This document shows positions 42,073 through 51,711 of a DNA stretch of 64,000 bases, in pieces. Source of the DNA: Providencia rettgeri (GTDB lineage: Bacteria > Pseudomonadota > Gammaproteobacteria > Enterobacterales > Enterobacteriaceae); NCBI RefSeq assembly GCF_013702265.1, contig NZ_CP059348.1:1550001-1614000 (forward strand), written 5' to 3'. Position numbers and translations under genes: made by a program. Numbering within the stretch: position 1 is the stretch's first letter; every line of letters begins with the position of its first letter. The notes under the pieces are model-generated. The model searched no databases and had not been told where the DNA came from. It saw nothing but the letters and a program-made list of their open reading frames with translations.

Positions 42073-42570
42073 TTACTCTAAATCACCAAAATGCTGGGTA
42101 AACTGCGTTTCATATTGACCAATAAATTGCTCTAGTTTTGCTGGGGTATCTCTGATATTGGCTTCGGTGATCCCTGCTTTTGCCATTGCCGCTTTTAACT
42201 TGGCTTCAGTGCCATCATTGATATCAATATTCGCAATAACAAGGAAAATGGTTTTTAAATCATCACAACCGCTTTTTGTTTCACACACTTTCGCGATTTT
42301 TTGCTCATTAGACATATATATAGAATAGCTAAAGGCATCTTTGGTACACACAACATCATTTCTCTCTTCTGAGGTCATATCTTTAGTTATGGCACTGAAA
42401 ACGCTATTAGTGACCTCAGTGTAGTTTGCAAAAGAGGTACTATTTTTAGGGGTTGGTAAACCGCTTTTTGTTAAACTTTGATCCGTCACAGGCAAACAGC
42501 TTGAATTAGCCATTGCACCAGAAACAACCGTACCGCTTAAAATAAGGGATAAAAGTAATTTTTTAAACAT
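42073..42570 (-). CDS. Secreted protein of unknown function
   Basis: A 165-residue protein with signal peptide MFKKLLLSLILSGTVVSGAMA, so periplasmic or secreted. The mature part is mostly helical and polar with four Cys residues (about 25, 75, 95, 101) that could form two disulfides. No family recognised. Monocistronic, convergent with the deaminase gene. Confidence 0.75.
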   Translation of the reverse strand: MFKKLLLSLILSGTVVSGAMANSSCLPVTDQSLTKSGLPTPKNSTSFANYTEVTNSVFSAITKDMTSEERNDVVCTKDAFSYSIYMSNEQKIAKVCETKSGCDDLKTIFLVIANIDINDGTEAKLKAAMAKAGITEANIRDTPAKLEQFIGQYETQFTQHFGDLE

Positions 42571-42771
42571 AACAAACCTTTCGTTTTTGAAATGATAAAT
42601 TAACGTACAATTTAAGTGTCATGGAGGATATAGGATTAACGGTAATCTTTAGGTTTTATTTAGACTTTGTAATTGATATCTAATTATTTTACGGAGTTAA
42701 GATTTTTAGGTGTTTATAAAGGTTGTTTAAGCATACCATTGGCACGATATTTTTATGGCAGAAATGAAACT

Positions 42772-43098
42772 ATGTTAGCAAAATACATATTAGGCACCAT
42801 GAAAAAGCAGGCCGCATGTGAAGTTATTTTTGATCAGCGCCAGCAAGATACCCAGTCGGAAGTTATGCAAGTTATCCGGCAGTGGCGTTTCCATGATGGT
42901 GTTATTCTTCAATGTACTGAAGAAATTGAGCTTTCCATTCCAGACAATGATAGCCAATGCCCTGAGCGCTGGATTATTTGGCAGGTTATTGATTCTGCGG
43001 AGCATCCTGTTTTACCTATCAGAAAAGAGTTTTTTAACCTATGCCAACAAGCCTTTTGGCTAAAAATGCAAATGGCGGAAGAATCAAGCGAAAAATAA
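42772..43098 (+). CDS. Conserved-looking hypothetical protein
   Basis: A 108-residue product from ATG 42772 (MLAKYILGTMKKQAACEVIF). Another ATG nine codons later and a TTG further upstream are alternatives, and no ribosome-binding site decides between them. It is probably cytosolic, with a mix of strands and a C-terminal helix (FFNLCQQAFWLKMQMAEE). Codon pattern is like its neighbours. No function recognised. Confidence 0.55.
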   Translation: MLAKYILGTMKKQAACEVIFDQRQQDTQSEVMQVIRQWRFHDGVILQCTEEIELSIPDNDSQCPERWIIWQVIDSAEHPVLPIRKEFFNLCQQAFWLKMQMAEESSEK

Positions 43099-43274
43099 GC
43101 AAATTAATGACGAATGTAATGTAGAGGCTATCATTGGTTATGAAGTGTTTTTTGCATATTGATCGATTGAGAGTAATCTTCTGGTAAATTTAGAGACATT
43201 AATTAAATTAGCTGCGTTTTTATAAACACGTTTTAAATATGATATATAGCAAGATTTGTAAGTGAGCGTGCCAC

Positions 43275-43958
43275 ATGGCGATGGATAAAATTAAAGAACT
43301 ATTTGTGAATAACAGGGAATGGGCAACGTCGATTAAAGAACAAGACCCCGACTTTTTTCGACAATTATCAAAAGACCAACAACCTAAATTTTTATGGATT
43401 GGTTGCTCAGATAGCCGAGTACCTTCTGAAAAATTAATTAAAGTTGGCCCCGGTGATCTGTTTGTTCATCGAAATATAGCGAATCTCGTGGTTCACACAG
43501 ATCTCAATTGTTTATCTGCTATCCAATATGCTATTGATGTGCTTAAAGTGGAGCATATTATTGTCTGTGGGCATTATGGCTGTGGTGGTGTTGAGGCTGC
43601 GATTAACAATAAGGAATTAGGTTTAATTGATAATTGGCTGCTGCATATTCGAGATATTTGGTTTAAACATAGCCGAATGTTAGGTGAACTTAAACCAACA
43701 GAACGTATTAATCGTTTATGTGAATTGAACGTGATTGAGCAAGTTTATAATCTGGGCCACTCCACCGTATTACAATCTGCTTGGAAAAGAGGGCAGGATA
43801 TTATGGTTCACGGTTGGATCTACGGTATTAATGATGGTTATTTGGTGGATTTGGATATTACGGCAGATAGCAGAGCAAAACTGGAGCTTTGTTATCGTGA
43901 AGCGATAGCGGCTTTAACCACAAAGGCACCGTTTACGACAGGCTGCTCCGCGGACTAA
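43275..43958 (+). CDS. can: Beta-carbonic anhydrase
   Basis: A 227-residue zinc enzyme interconverting CO2 and bicarbonate, needed in air for biosynthetic carboxylations. The zinc ligands are C44, D46 (CSDSR), H100 and C103 (CGHYGCGG), with [15 protein letters not shown] and [15 protein letters not shown] matching E. coli Can. A second ATG at 43281 gives E. coli numbering (C42, D44, H98, C101); 43275 has the better-placed GTGAG site. Followed by a strong terminator. Confidence 0.95.
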   Translation: MAMDKIKELFVNNREWATSIKEQDPDFFRQLSKDQQPKFLWIGCSDSRVPSEKLIKVGPGDLFVHRNIANLVVHTDLNCLSAIQYAIDVLKVEHIIVCGHYGCGGVEAAINNKELGLIDNWLLHIRDIWFKHSRMLGELKPTERINRLCELNVIEQVYNLGHSTVLQSAWKRGQDIMVHGWIYGINDGYLVDLDITADSRAKLELCYREAIAALTTKAPFTTGCSAD

Positions 43959-43984
43959 TATAATAGCTATAAATTAATTTTACG

Positions 43985-44027
43985 AAAAAGCCCCATTGAT
44001 AACTGCATGCCAGTGGGGCTTTTTTTA
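43985..44027. terminator. Terminator between can and trimeric adhesin
   Basis: AAAAAGCCCCA (43985-43995) pairs with TGGGGCTTTTT (44014-44024) and is followed by more T's. The A-run makes it usable in both directions between the convergent genes. Confidence 0.85.
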
Positions 44028-44062
44028 GTGTATATGAGGATATTTTTGATTGAGAAATAAGA

Positions 44063-45325
44063 TTAAAAACCGACTGCAATACCTGCACCATAAACCGCAC
44101 TGTCTTCATTATTCCAACTAATGGAGCTACGAATATTCACATTGTCATTAACATGATATTGGCCACCGAAGGCGACTGCGTTGCCATTACGATAATTACC
44201 TAAACCCATACCCATGCTAAAGTTGGTATTGTTGGTATACGGGATATTAGCCATTGCAGAAACAGACGCGATACCCGCGTTAGCTCGGTCAGCATTCTTA
44301 TCCATTTTGTTATCCAGTGAGTTGAGTCTGCCATTCATATTTTGTTCTAACATATCAACACGTTGATTTGTATAGTTTCTGCTATCACTGATTGCTTTTG
44401 ATTGAGCACTTTTAATCGAGGTATTTAATTGTTCAGCTTTTTGATTTGTATAATGGTGGCTTTCTGTTATCGCGCTAGATTGCGACTCTTTAATATTATT
44501 ATTCAACTGCTGAGTTTTCTGGTCAGTGTATTGATTGCTTTCAGTCACTGCGTTGGATTGTGACTCTTTAATATTATTATTCAGCTGCTGCGCTTTTTGG
44601 TCAGTGTATTGATTGCTTTCAGTCACCGCGTTGGATTGCGACTCTTTAATATTATTATTCAACTGCTGAGTTTTCTGGTCAGTGTATTGGTTGCTTTCGG
44701 TAACCGCGTTGGATTGAGACTCTTTAATACTGTTATTCAGTTGCTGAGTTTTTTGGTCAGTGTATTGATTGCTTTCAGTCACCGCGTTGGATTGAGACTC
44801 TTTAATACTGTTATTCAGTTGCTGAGTTTTTTGGTCAGTGTATTGATTGCTTTCAGTAACCGCGTTGGATTGAGACTCTTTAATGTTGTTATTCAGTTGC
44901 TGAGTTTTCTTGTCAGTATATTGATTACTTTCGGTGACAGCATTAGCTTGGGCATCTTGAATATTGGAGTCTAAATTTTTCACTTGTTCATCAGTATAAT
45001 TGATACCAACGGTAATAGCTTGAGTTGTGGAAGTTAAAATTCGAGTATTTAACTCAGTCACTTTTTTATTTGTATAACTTTGGCTGTTTTTTTCAGAAGC
45101 CTCTATTGCGGTATTTAATTCTGCCGCCTTAGTATCGGTATATTGCGTCCCAATTTGAATGGCTTCCATCTCTGCTTTATTAATTTGATTTTGAATATCA
45201 GAGGGTTGTAGGCTAGTTAGTGCTCTACTTGAAAATGAGTCATTTTTTAATTCACCAGCGACAGCATTAAAGGTTAATAAAATTGACATAATAGAGAATA
45301 AATAGCTTTTTTGAATTTTTCTCAT
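44063..45325 (-). CDS. YadA-type trimeric autotransporter adhesin
   Basis: A 420-residue surface protein. A Sec signal peptide (to about residue 24, LTFNAVAG) is followed by a short passenger and long heptad-like coiled coil with the YTDQK...LN pattern. The YadA C-terminal membrane anchor (about 330-420, KNADRANAGIASVSAMANIP...YGAGIAVGF) ends in Phe. Seven near-identical 26-residue units form residues 124-305. There is no globular head of the Hep_Hag type, so it is essentially a stalk plus anchor. Likely adhesion or autoaggregation. Confidence 0.92.
   Translation of the reverse strand: MRKIQKSYLFSIMSILLTFNAVAGELKNDSFSSRALTSLQPSDIQNQINKAEMEAIQIGTQYTDTKAAELNTAIEASEKNSQSYTNKKVTELNTRILTSTTQAITVGINYTDEQVKNLDSNIQDAQANAVTESNQYTDKKTQQLNNNIKESQSNAVTESNQYTDQKTQQLNNSIKESQSNAVTESNQYTDQKTQQLNNSIKESQSNAVTESNQYTDQKTQQLNNNIKESQSNAVTESNQYTDQKAQQLNNNIKESQSNAVTESNQYTDQKTQQLNNNIKESQSSAITESHHYTNQKAEQLNTSIKSAQSKAISDSRNYTNQRVDMLEQNMNGRLNSLDNKMDKNADRANAGIASVSAMANIPYTNNTNFSMGMGLGNYRNGNAVAFGGQYHVNDNVNIRSSISWNNEDSAVYGAGIAVGF
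44411..44956 (-). repeat. Seven 78-bp tandem repeats in adhesin stalk
   Basis: Seven in-frame units of 78 bases (26 residues, core SNAVTESNQYTDQKTQQLNN). The central five are almost identical in DNA, while the outer ones are more diverged. An eighth degenerate unit follows towards the C-terminus. Copy-number change by slippage would alter stalk length without a frameshift. Confidence 0.92.
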
Positions 45326-45750
45326 TTTGAAATTCTCTTAAATAAAATAGTTAATTTTTCTGTGTGTAATTATATGAGATGAATTAAAGGTTTCCTGCTG
45401 ATTAAATTATAGTGAATTCACTTATTAAACAAACTAAATAAATTGTTGTTACCTTTTAATTTTTTTCATTCAGTTTTAAATAAAAGTAAGACTATTCCCA
45501 TGAAAATAAAAATTAAGATATGCTGATGATGTATTTATTAAAAAATAAGAATTCAATATTTAACAATTGAAATGTAAATTTAACAATTGAGTCTTTTTTT
45601 CATGAGAACAATAGAGTTTATGGCTTCAAAGCTTAAATGTGATTCGCCACTCATTTGTAAGGATCAAAAATTTTGACTGTTTGTAAACAATATTTAAAAG
45701 GCTTACTATCGCTTCAATATTCACTCGTCTTCCATTAAATAAGGTTTTCT
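45326..45750. other. Intergenic region between adhesin and Mop genes
   Basis: A divergent promoter region about 425 bases long, very AT-rich, with no gene seen. It holds a 13-bp direct repeat 20 bases apart (45558, 45578). Confidence 0.5.
45558..45590. repeat. Direct repeat with two-helical-turn spacing
   Basis: ATTTAACAATTGA occurs at 45558-45570 and 45578-45590, start to start 20 bases. Phasing on one DNA face suggests adjacent binding of a regulator to the divergent promoter region of the adhesin and Mop genes. Confidence 0.4.
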
Positions 45751-46179
45751 ATGTCAATTTCAGCACGTAATCAGCTTTTAGGAACGGTCGAATCAGTTTT
45801 GGCTGGTGCCGTTAATGATGAAGTAGTTTTAAGCTTAGGTAATGGTGAAACAATCTCTGCAGTGATCACGAAAAATAGCACCCAGCTGCTAGGCTTGGCA
45901 AAAGGCAAGCAGGCTGTTGCCATTATTAAAGCGCCATGGGTTGTCTTAGTTTCGGATGATCACGAGTATCTCTTTTCGGCTCGTAACCAGTTCACTGGGC
46001 GTATTGATGCAATTGAAACGGGCAGTGTGAATGCGGTTGTCCATTTGACGACTGGGGCAGGTACTAAATTATCTGCAGTGGTAACAAATAACAGTGTTGC
46101 TGAGATGAAATTGGCGGCAGGCAGTAAAGTCACGGCTATCGTGAAAGCGTCTAGTGTGATTTTAGCAACCAAAAAGTAA
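45751..46179 (+). CDS. Di-Mop molybdate-binding protein
   Basis: A 142-residue protein made of two Mop/TOBE domains (residues about 4-68 and 73-140; ARNQLLGTVESVLAGAVNDEV and ARNQFTGRIDAIETGSVNAV are the matching starts). Such molbindins (ModG type) store molybdate in the cytosol. A molybdenum enzyme, formate dehydrogenase, lies 3 kb away but is not linked in an operon. Confidence 0.9.
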   Translation: MSISARNQLLGTVESVLAGAVNDEVVLSLGNGETISAVITKNSTQLLGLAKGKQAVAIIKAPWVVLVSDDHEYLFSARNQFTGRIDAIETGSVNAVVHLTTGAGTKLSAVVTNNSVAEMKLAAGSKVTAIVKASSVILATKK

Positions 46180-46192
46180 GTTAATGCGATGA

Positions 46193-46224
46193 AGAGAAAG
46201 AGGGAGCCGCTCTTTCTCTTTTAA
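46193..46224. terminator. Bidirectional terminator between Mop and tetR genes
   Basis: AGAGAAAGAG (46193-46202) pairs with CTCTTTCTCT (46210-46219), followed by T's. It touches the stop codon of the convergent tetR-like gene. Confidence 0.8.
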
Positions 46225-46820
46225 TTTTTTATTCTTACCAGTAAATTATCGATAGCTTGATGGTAATAAATCAGCTCATTTTCCTTTCTATTTTCTTCAG
46301 TATTAGTTTTCCTTTTTGCTACTGCTAGTGCAGAACCATGAGTAAAATCAACCAAAATATGTACCCAAAGTGTGGCTTGCTCTAGAGAGTATTTTAATTC
46401 CATCGCAAGCTTGATAAGGGTATTGGTTATTCGCAGTGCCTCTTCAGGAAAAGCATTTGGGTGATTAAATATTGATAACGTTAATTCAGGATAACGCACA
46501 ATACGTTCTCGATATTCAGTTAATAGGTACTTTATTTGTTCGATGGGTGTTCCCGATAAACAAGGTATTACCTTAGCGTAAACCTGGTTGGCAATCGCTT
46601 TGACTAAACACTCTTTGTCTTCAAAATAGTAATAAATTGTCATAGGGTTAATGCCCATTTCTTTGGCGAGCGCTCGCATACTGAGTGCTGAAAATCCATG
46701 GGAATCAATAAATATTATTGCCGCACTGACAATCGCCTTTGCTGATATTTTTGGTTGTTTCTTATTTGGGCGTCCTACCGACCTCACTGTTTGTGTTTTT
46801 GCTATCAATGCTTTATCCAT
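46221..46820 (-). CDS. TetR-family regulator
   Basis: A 199-residue repressor-type protein. The N-terminal helix-turn-helix (ISAKAIVSAAIIFIDSHGFS, MRALAKEMGINPMTIYYYF, about 25-65) is followed by a TetR_C-like ligand domain. It begins 2 bases after the DHFR-like gene, so both form one operon. A 25-bp palindrome upstream of that operon (47396-47420) is the likely operator, giving autoregulation. The inducer is unknown. Confidence 0.88.
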   Translation of the reverse strand: MDKALIAKTQTVRSVGRPNKKQPKISAKAIVSAAIIFIDSHGFSALSMRALAKEMGINPMTIYYYFEDKECLVKAIANQVYAKVIPCLSGTPIEQIKYLLTEYRERIVRYPELTLSIFNHPNAFPEEALRITNTLIKLAMELKYSLEQATLWVHILVDFTHGSALAVAKRKTNTEENRKENELIYYHQAIDNLLVRIKN

Positions 46821-46822
46821 TA

Positions 46823-47380
46823 TTATTGACCTTCATTCGAGGACGGTTTTATTTCATAGTGGGATTGGATAAATCCAGAATCAAAGATTTTAGTTTGTGT
46901 ATAGTATAAGTGAATATCGTTAGGAATTTTACCAAACAATGGGCGACCAGAGCCTAATAAAATGGGGACTCGAGTGATGATAAGATCATGGATCAATCCT
47001 TCAGAAATAAAAGATTGAACCACTTTTCCGCCATCAATATAGGCGTGATGATATCCCTCTGCTTTTAGCATCTGCATGACTTCTTTAGGGGATAGGTCAA
47101 CGAAGCGTACTTTTCCTATTAATTCTTCAGGGATAGCTTCTTGAGCGAGTATTTTTGATAGTACAATGACCGGACGATTATAAAACCAAGGTTGAATATG
47201 TTTTATTGTCTCGTAGGTGCCTCTACCCATAATTATCACATCAATATTAGCAATAAATGTATCATAACCGTGATCTTCACCAGTTGAATCTAATTCAAGT
47301 AACCAGCTGATATCGCCATTTTCACGGGCTATAAAGCCATCAAGGCTGGTTGCAATAAAAACATGTCCAGTAGTCACCAC
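46823..47380 (-). CDS. Dihydrofolate reductase-like (RibD C-terminal family) protein
   Basis: A 185-residue protein of the DHFR/RibD_C fold (YwjB/YyaP-like). Signatures are VFIATSLDGFIARENGDISW at the N-terminus, IIMGRGTYET (NADPH-binding), AYIDGGKVVQSFI and LLGSGRPLFG. It is probably an NADPH-dependent reductase; the substrate is unknown, and it is not the housekeeping FolA. It is first gene of a pair with the TetR-like regulator and starts 16 bases from the palindromic operator. Confidence 0.88.
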   Translation of the reverse strand: MVTTGHVFIATSLDGFIARENGDISWLLELDSTGEDHGYDTFIANIDVIIMGRGTYETIKHIQPWFYNRPVIVLSKILAQEAIPEELIGKVRFVDLSPKEVMQMLKAEGYHHAYIDGGKVVQSFISEGLIHDLIITRVPILLGSGRPLFGKIPNDIHLYYTQTKIFDSGFIQSHYEIKPSSNEGQ

Positions 47381-47395
47381 TGCATTCTCTCTCTG

Positions 47396-47420
47396 ATTTA
47401 TTATACGATGTATAATAAAT
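47396..47420. promoter_or_regulatory. 25-bp palindromic operator, probable TetR site
   Basis: Perfect arms of 11 bases (ATTTATTATAC at 47396-47406 and its complement at 47410-47420) around GAT. The leftward strand contains TATAAT within one arm, so binding would cover the -10 box of the DHFR-like/tetR operon. Confidence 0.75.
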
Positions 47421-47528
47421 GGATAGGTAGAATTTGCAATAGTGAAGTGCTTAATTTCTTATCAGGATAATCTGCATAAAATTGAGTAAATAGGATGTTA
47501 AAAGGTGTATTGACAAAATATCATTAAA

Positions 47529-47547
47529 GATTAGAATGATTCTCAAT
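47529..47547. promoter_or_regulatory. Possible Fur box
   Basis: The 19 bases starting GATTAGAATGATTCT contain a perfect AGAAT-G-ATTCT core resembling the Fur consensus. They lie about 100 bases before the DUF2798 gene. Only 6 of 9 half-site positions are symmetric, so this is tentative. Confidence 0.4.
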
Positions 47548-47584
47548 TGGTCTCTATGACTCGTAAGCGTTTACGTTAATCAAC

Positions 47585-47617
47585 GCATATAACTTTGTTG
47601 CACCAACAGTTATATGC
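47585..47617 (+). promoter_or_regulatory. Stem-loop in leader of DUF2798 gene
   Basis: GCATATAACT (47585-47594) pairs perfectly with AGTTATATGC (47608-47617), and GTTG/CAAC inside extends the stem beyond a 2-base bulge. There is no T-run. It ends 31 bases before the start codon and could control translation or mRNA stability. Confidence 0.5.
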
Positions 47618-47648
47618 TGTTGTGTATCCGCTGATTAATGGAGACTGT

Positions 47649-47915
47649 ATGTCCTTTCAAGATCGTAACTATATTTTAGGTATTCCTAAACTTCCTATGC
47701 GTGCCCTGTTTTTTCTGGTGCCTTTCTTTTTATCTTTGGTGATGAGCGGTATTGTTTCGCTAATAAGTACTCTTCGTGCACTGGGATTCACCTCCGAAAT
47801 TTATGCGCCTTGGATTAGTTCATGGGCTATTTCATGGATGATTGCATTCCCAACCGTATTATTTGTTTTGCCTATTGCAAGACGTGTATCACTGCTATTT
47901 GTTAAGCAAGTTTAA
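47649..47915 (+). CDS. DUF2798 small membrane protein
   Basis: An 88-residue protein with two membrane segments (ALFFLVPFFLSLVMSGIVSL and WAISWMIAFPTVLFVLPIAR), typical of the DUF2798 family, which is of unknown function. ATG 47649 follows GGAG at 5 bases and gives the family length; the frame is open further upstream through the leader hairpin. A separate YnfA gene follows 62 bases later. Confidence 0.82.
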   Translation: MSFQDRNYILGIPKLPMRALFFLVPFFLSLVMSGIVSLISTLRALGFTSEIYAPWISSWAISWMIAFPTVLFVLPIARRVSLLFVKQV

Positions 47916-47977
47916 ACAATATGCCGCCTATTATTAGGTGGCATAAATAGTAATTTTTTTGAGAAGAAAACATTTTT

Positions 47978-48301
47978 ATGTCATTAAAAATTATTGGATT
48001 ATTTTTTTTAACTGCGCTAGCAGAAATTTTAGGATGCTACTTCCCTTATTTATGGATGAAAAAACAGGGGAGTATTTGGCTGTTAGTGCCCACAGTACTC
48101 AGCTTAATGCTGTTTGTTTGGTTGTTAACGTTACACCCTGAAGCCAGCGGACGTATTTATGCGACCTATGGAGGCATTTATATTGTGACGGCATTGATCT
48201 GGCTAAAAGTCGTTGATGGTGTTTCCCTTGCCGCTACAGATTGGATTGGTGCGCTGGTGGTTTTACTTGGTGCGGGTATTATTATTAGTGGTTGGAAATA
48301 A
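47978..48301 (+). CDS. ynfA: YnfA-family (UPF0060) membrane protein
   Basis: A 107-residue, four-segment inner membrane protein. Signatures are [38 protein letters not shown] and [16 protein letters not shown]. The family belongs to the drug/metabolite transporter superfamily near small multidrug resistance proteins; its substrate is not firmly established. Confidence 0.93.
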   Translation: MSLKIIGLFFLTALAEILGCYFPYLWMKKQGSIWLLVPTVLSLMLFVWLLTLHPEASGRIYATYGGIYIVTALIWLKVVDGVSLAATDWIGALVVLLGAGIIISGWK

Positions 48302-48652
48302 TAATTATCCATATATTAAGTTAATTTTAAATATCTATCTTAATATATGGATTGGTTATTTATTTTAATGTAGGTATAAACCACAATATAGAAAATATTT
48401 TCTAATCTAATTAAAATTCATTTGCATTATCTTTATTTAACTTAATTTGTTACTTAATTCAAATATTCTATCTAATTGATCCAAATCAATTTAACAATAA
48501 TTACTCATTAAGTGGTATTTTTAATGGCTAATTAACTACCTAAATGACATTAATTAACCTTTATTTTCACTTTCATTGATTTTAGGCAATATCTAATTAC
48601 AAGTGACTGATATTCTCTCCGGCGAATATACAAAAATAAAAAGAGGTTAATA
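48302..48652. other. Promoter region of fdnGHI
   Basis: No gene. It contains the FNR-like site at 48476 and a NarL-like heptamer TACTCAT at 48502-48508. The stretch is AT-rich, fitting the regulatory region of an anaerobic operon. Confidence 0.6.
48476..48489. promoter_or_regulatory. FNR box upstream of fdnG
   Basis: TTGATCCAAATCAA matches the FNR consensus TTGAT-N4-ATCAA exactly. It lies 164 bases before the fdnG start. In E. coli fdnGHI is induced anaerobically by FNR and by nitrate through NarL, so the site fits. Confidence 0.75.
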
Positions 48653-51600
48653 ATGAACGTCAGTCGCAGAAAGTTTTTTAAAATCTGCGCCGGCGGGATG
48701 GCAGGTACAACTGTAGCTGCGTTAGGTTTTATGCCAGGAATGGCAATGGCTAATGTACGTGAAAATAAATTATTGCGTTCGAAAGAAACGCGTAATACTT
48801 GTACCTATTGTTCCGTGGGTTGTGGATTGCTGATTTATAGTATGGGTGATGGGGCAATGAATGCTCGCTCTGCCATCTTCCACGTCGAGGGTGATGCGGA
48901 TCATCCAGTGAATCGCGGTGCTCTGTGCCCGAAAGGGGCGGGGTTACTGGATTACATTCGTAGTGACAGTCGTTTACGTTATCCTGAATATCGTGCACCA
49001 GGCTCGAATAAGTGGGAACGCATTAGCTGGGACGATGCCTTTACGCGTATTGCCCGCTTAATGAAAGATGACCGTGATGCCAACTTTATTGAAAAAAATG
49101 AACAAGGCGCCACTGTCAATCGCTGGTTATCGACAGGGATGCTTTGCGCATCTGCGGCTAGCAATGAAACGGGGATGTTAACCCAAAAATTCGCACGATC
49201 GCTCGGTATGTTAGCGGTCGACAACCAAGCGCGTGTCTGACACGGACCAACGGTAGCAAGTCTTGCTCCAACATTTGGTCGCGGTGCGATGACCAACCAC
49301 TGGGTTGATATTAAAAACGCCAATGTGATTATGGTGATGGGCGGTAACGCCGCTGAAGCTCACCCTGTCGGATTCCGTTGGGCGATTGAAGCGAAAAACA
49401 ATAATGATGCAACTCTGATTGTGGTAGATCCGCGTTTCACGCGTACCGCATCGGTGGCCGATCATTACGTGCCAATTCGTTCAGGAACGGATATTACCTT
49501 CCTTTCTGGTGTTCTACTTTATCTAATCGAAAATAATAAGATAAACGCGGAATACGTTCAGAACTATACCAACGCATCTTTGATTGTCAGAGATGATTTT
49601 GACTTTAACGATGGCTTATTCAGTGGCTATGACGCTGAAAAAGGTCGTTATGACAAAACCAGTTGGAACTATAAGTTTGATGAAAATGGTCATGCATTAC
49701 GTGATGACACGCTGCAAGATCCGCGCTGTGTTTGGAATCTGCTAAGAAAACACGTTTCCCGCTATACCCCTGAAATGGTTGAACGGATCTGTGGTACATC
49801 GCAAGCAGATTTCTTAAAAGTGTGTGAAATTCTAGCAACCACGAGCGCCGCAGATAAAGCGGGGACATTCCTGTATGCATTAGGTTGGACTCAGCATACA
49901 GTGGGCGCACAAAACATTCGTACCATGGCGATGATCCAGTTGCTTTTAGGCAACATGGGGATTTGTGGTGGTGGGGTGAATGCGCTGCGTGGACACTCAA
50001 ACATTCAAGGTTTAACGGATTTAGGTCTGCTGTCGACGAGCCTGCCGGGCTATTTAACACTGCCATCAGAAAAACAGTTAGATGTTGATAGTTATTTAGC
50101 CGCTAATACGCCAAAAGCCACATTACCTAATCAGGTTAACTACTGGAGCAATTATCCGAAATTCTTCGTCAGTTTGATGAAGTCATTCTACGGTGATGCC
50201 GCTCAACCAGAGAACCAATGGGGCTTTGATTGGCTACCTAAATGGGATCAAGCTTATGATGTCATGAAGTATTTCGACATGATGAGCAAAGATAAAGTCA
50301 CCGGTTACATCTGCCAAGGCTTTAACCCAGTTGCCTCGTTCCCAGATAAAAACAAAGTGGTTAGCTGCTTAAGTAAGCTGAAATATTTAATCGTGGTTGA
50401 CCCATTAACCACCGAAACAGCGAACTTCTGGCAGAATCACGGCGAAATGAATGACGTTGATCCTGCTTCCATTCAAACGGAAGTTTTCCGTCTACCTTCA
50501 ACCTGTTTTGCGGAAGAAGATGGCTCCATTGCTAACTCCGGTCGCTGGTTACAGTGGCACTGGAAAGCGGCGGACGCCCCGGGTGAAGCACGTAACGATG
50601 GTCAGATCTTAACGGGTATTTTGCATAAAATCCGTGAGATGTATGAGCAAGAAGGTGGTAAAGGTCGCGAACCATTACTGCAAATGCGTTGGGATTATAA
50701 ACGTCAATTCCATCCGGAATCGGAAGAAGTGGCGAAAGAGAACAACGGGGTTGCACTGGTCGACTTATATGATGCTGATGGCAACTTACAAGCGAAAAAA
50801 GGCGAGCTTCTGAATTCATTCGCGTTGTTACGCGCTGATGGTTCAACGGCGTCTTCTTGCTGGATCTACACCGGTAGCTGGACTGAGAAAGGCAACCAGA
50901 TGGCGAATCGCGATAACAGCGACCCATCGGGCATTGGTAATACATTAGGTTGGGCATGGGCATGGCCATTAAACCGCCGCGTTATCTATAACCGCGCCTC
51001 TTGTGATACCAAAGGTAAGCCATGGAATAAAGATCTGGTTCTGATTGAGTGGAACGGTAAGAAGTGGGTCGGAAACGATGTGCCTGACTTTAACGCGTCA
51101 GCTCCAGAAGTTGGTACTGGGCCATTTATTATGCAGCCAGAAGGTTTAGGTCGTCTGTTTGCCATTGATAAAATGGCAGAAGGTCCATTCCCTGAGCACT
51201 ACGAGCCATTTGAAACGCCATTGGGAACTAACCCTCTGCATCCAAATGTGGTCTCTAACCCTGCTGCACGAATTTTTGAAGATGACAAGAAACGTCTTGG
51301 CGATCATAAAGAATTCCCGTATGTCGGAACCACTTATCGCTTAACGGAGCATTTCCACACTTGGACGAAGCATGCGCGCTTAAACGCCATTGCTCAGCCA
51401 GAGCAGTTTGTGGAAATCAGTGAAACCTTAGCCAAAGCCAAAGGCATCGCCTTAGGTGATAAGGTTAAAGTCAGCAGTAAACGTGGCTTTATTAAAGCGA
51501 TTGCCGTGGTAACACCACGTCTGCAAACCCTGATGGTTGACGGTAAACCGATTGAAACAGTGGGTCTACCTATTCACTGGGGCTTTGAAGGTGCAACGCA

Positions 51601-51700
51601 AAAAGGCTTTATTACTAACACGTTAACGCCATCTGTAGGGGACGCTAACTCTCAGACTCCTGAGTATAAAGCGTTTTTAGTTAACATTGAGAAGGCGTAA
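48653..51700 (+). CDS. fdnG: Formate dehydrogenase N alpha subunit (selenoprotein)
   Basis: A 1015-residue periplasmic Mo-bis-MGD selenoenzyme oxidising formate to CO2. The in-frame TGA at 49238-49240 is codon 196, the selenocysteine position of E. coli FdnG (NQARV-Sec-HGPTVAS), with a SECIS hairpin after it, so the gene is read through. The twin-arginine signal is [12 protein letters not shown]. The 4Fe-4S cysteines are in CTYCSVGCG. Closer to FdnG than FdoG, for example [20 protein letters not shown] and [13 protein letters not shown] blocks. First gene of fdnGHI. Confidence 0.97.
49238..49280 (+). promoter_or_regulatory. Selenocysteine codon and SECIS element
   Basis: After the UGA, 11 bases lead to GG-U-AGCA, apical loop AGUCU, then UGCU-CC (49252-49269). 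The bulged U and loop match the SelB-binding features of E. coli fdhF and fdnG. An outer stem GACCAA/TTGGTC (49245-49250, 49275-49280) closes the structure. Confidence 0.9.
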
Positions 51701-51711
51701 GGGAGGGAACT

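Noticed and set aside
44597..44974. Repetitive hydrophobic plus-strand frame opposite the trimeric adhesin
   Set aside because: It is the reverse complement of the 78-bp repeats; its apparent repeated membrane helices come from the repeat, not from a real protein.
49289..51700. A separate gene starting at ATG 49289
   Set aside because: It is the part of fdnG after the selenocysteine UGA; the upstream half continues in the same frame and matches FdnG across the junction.
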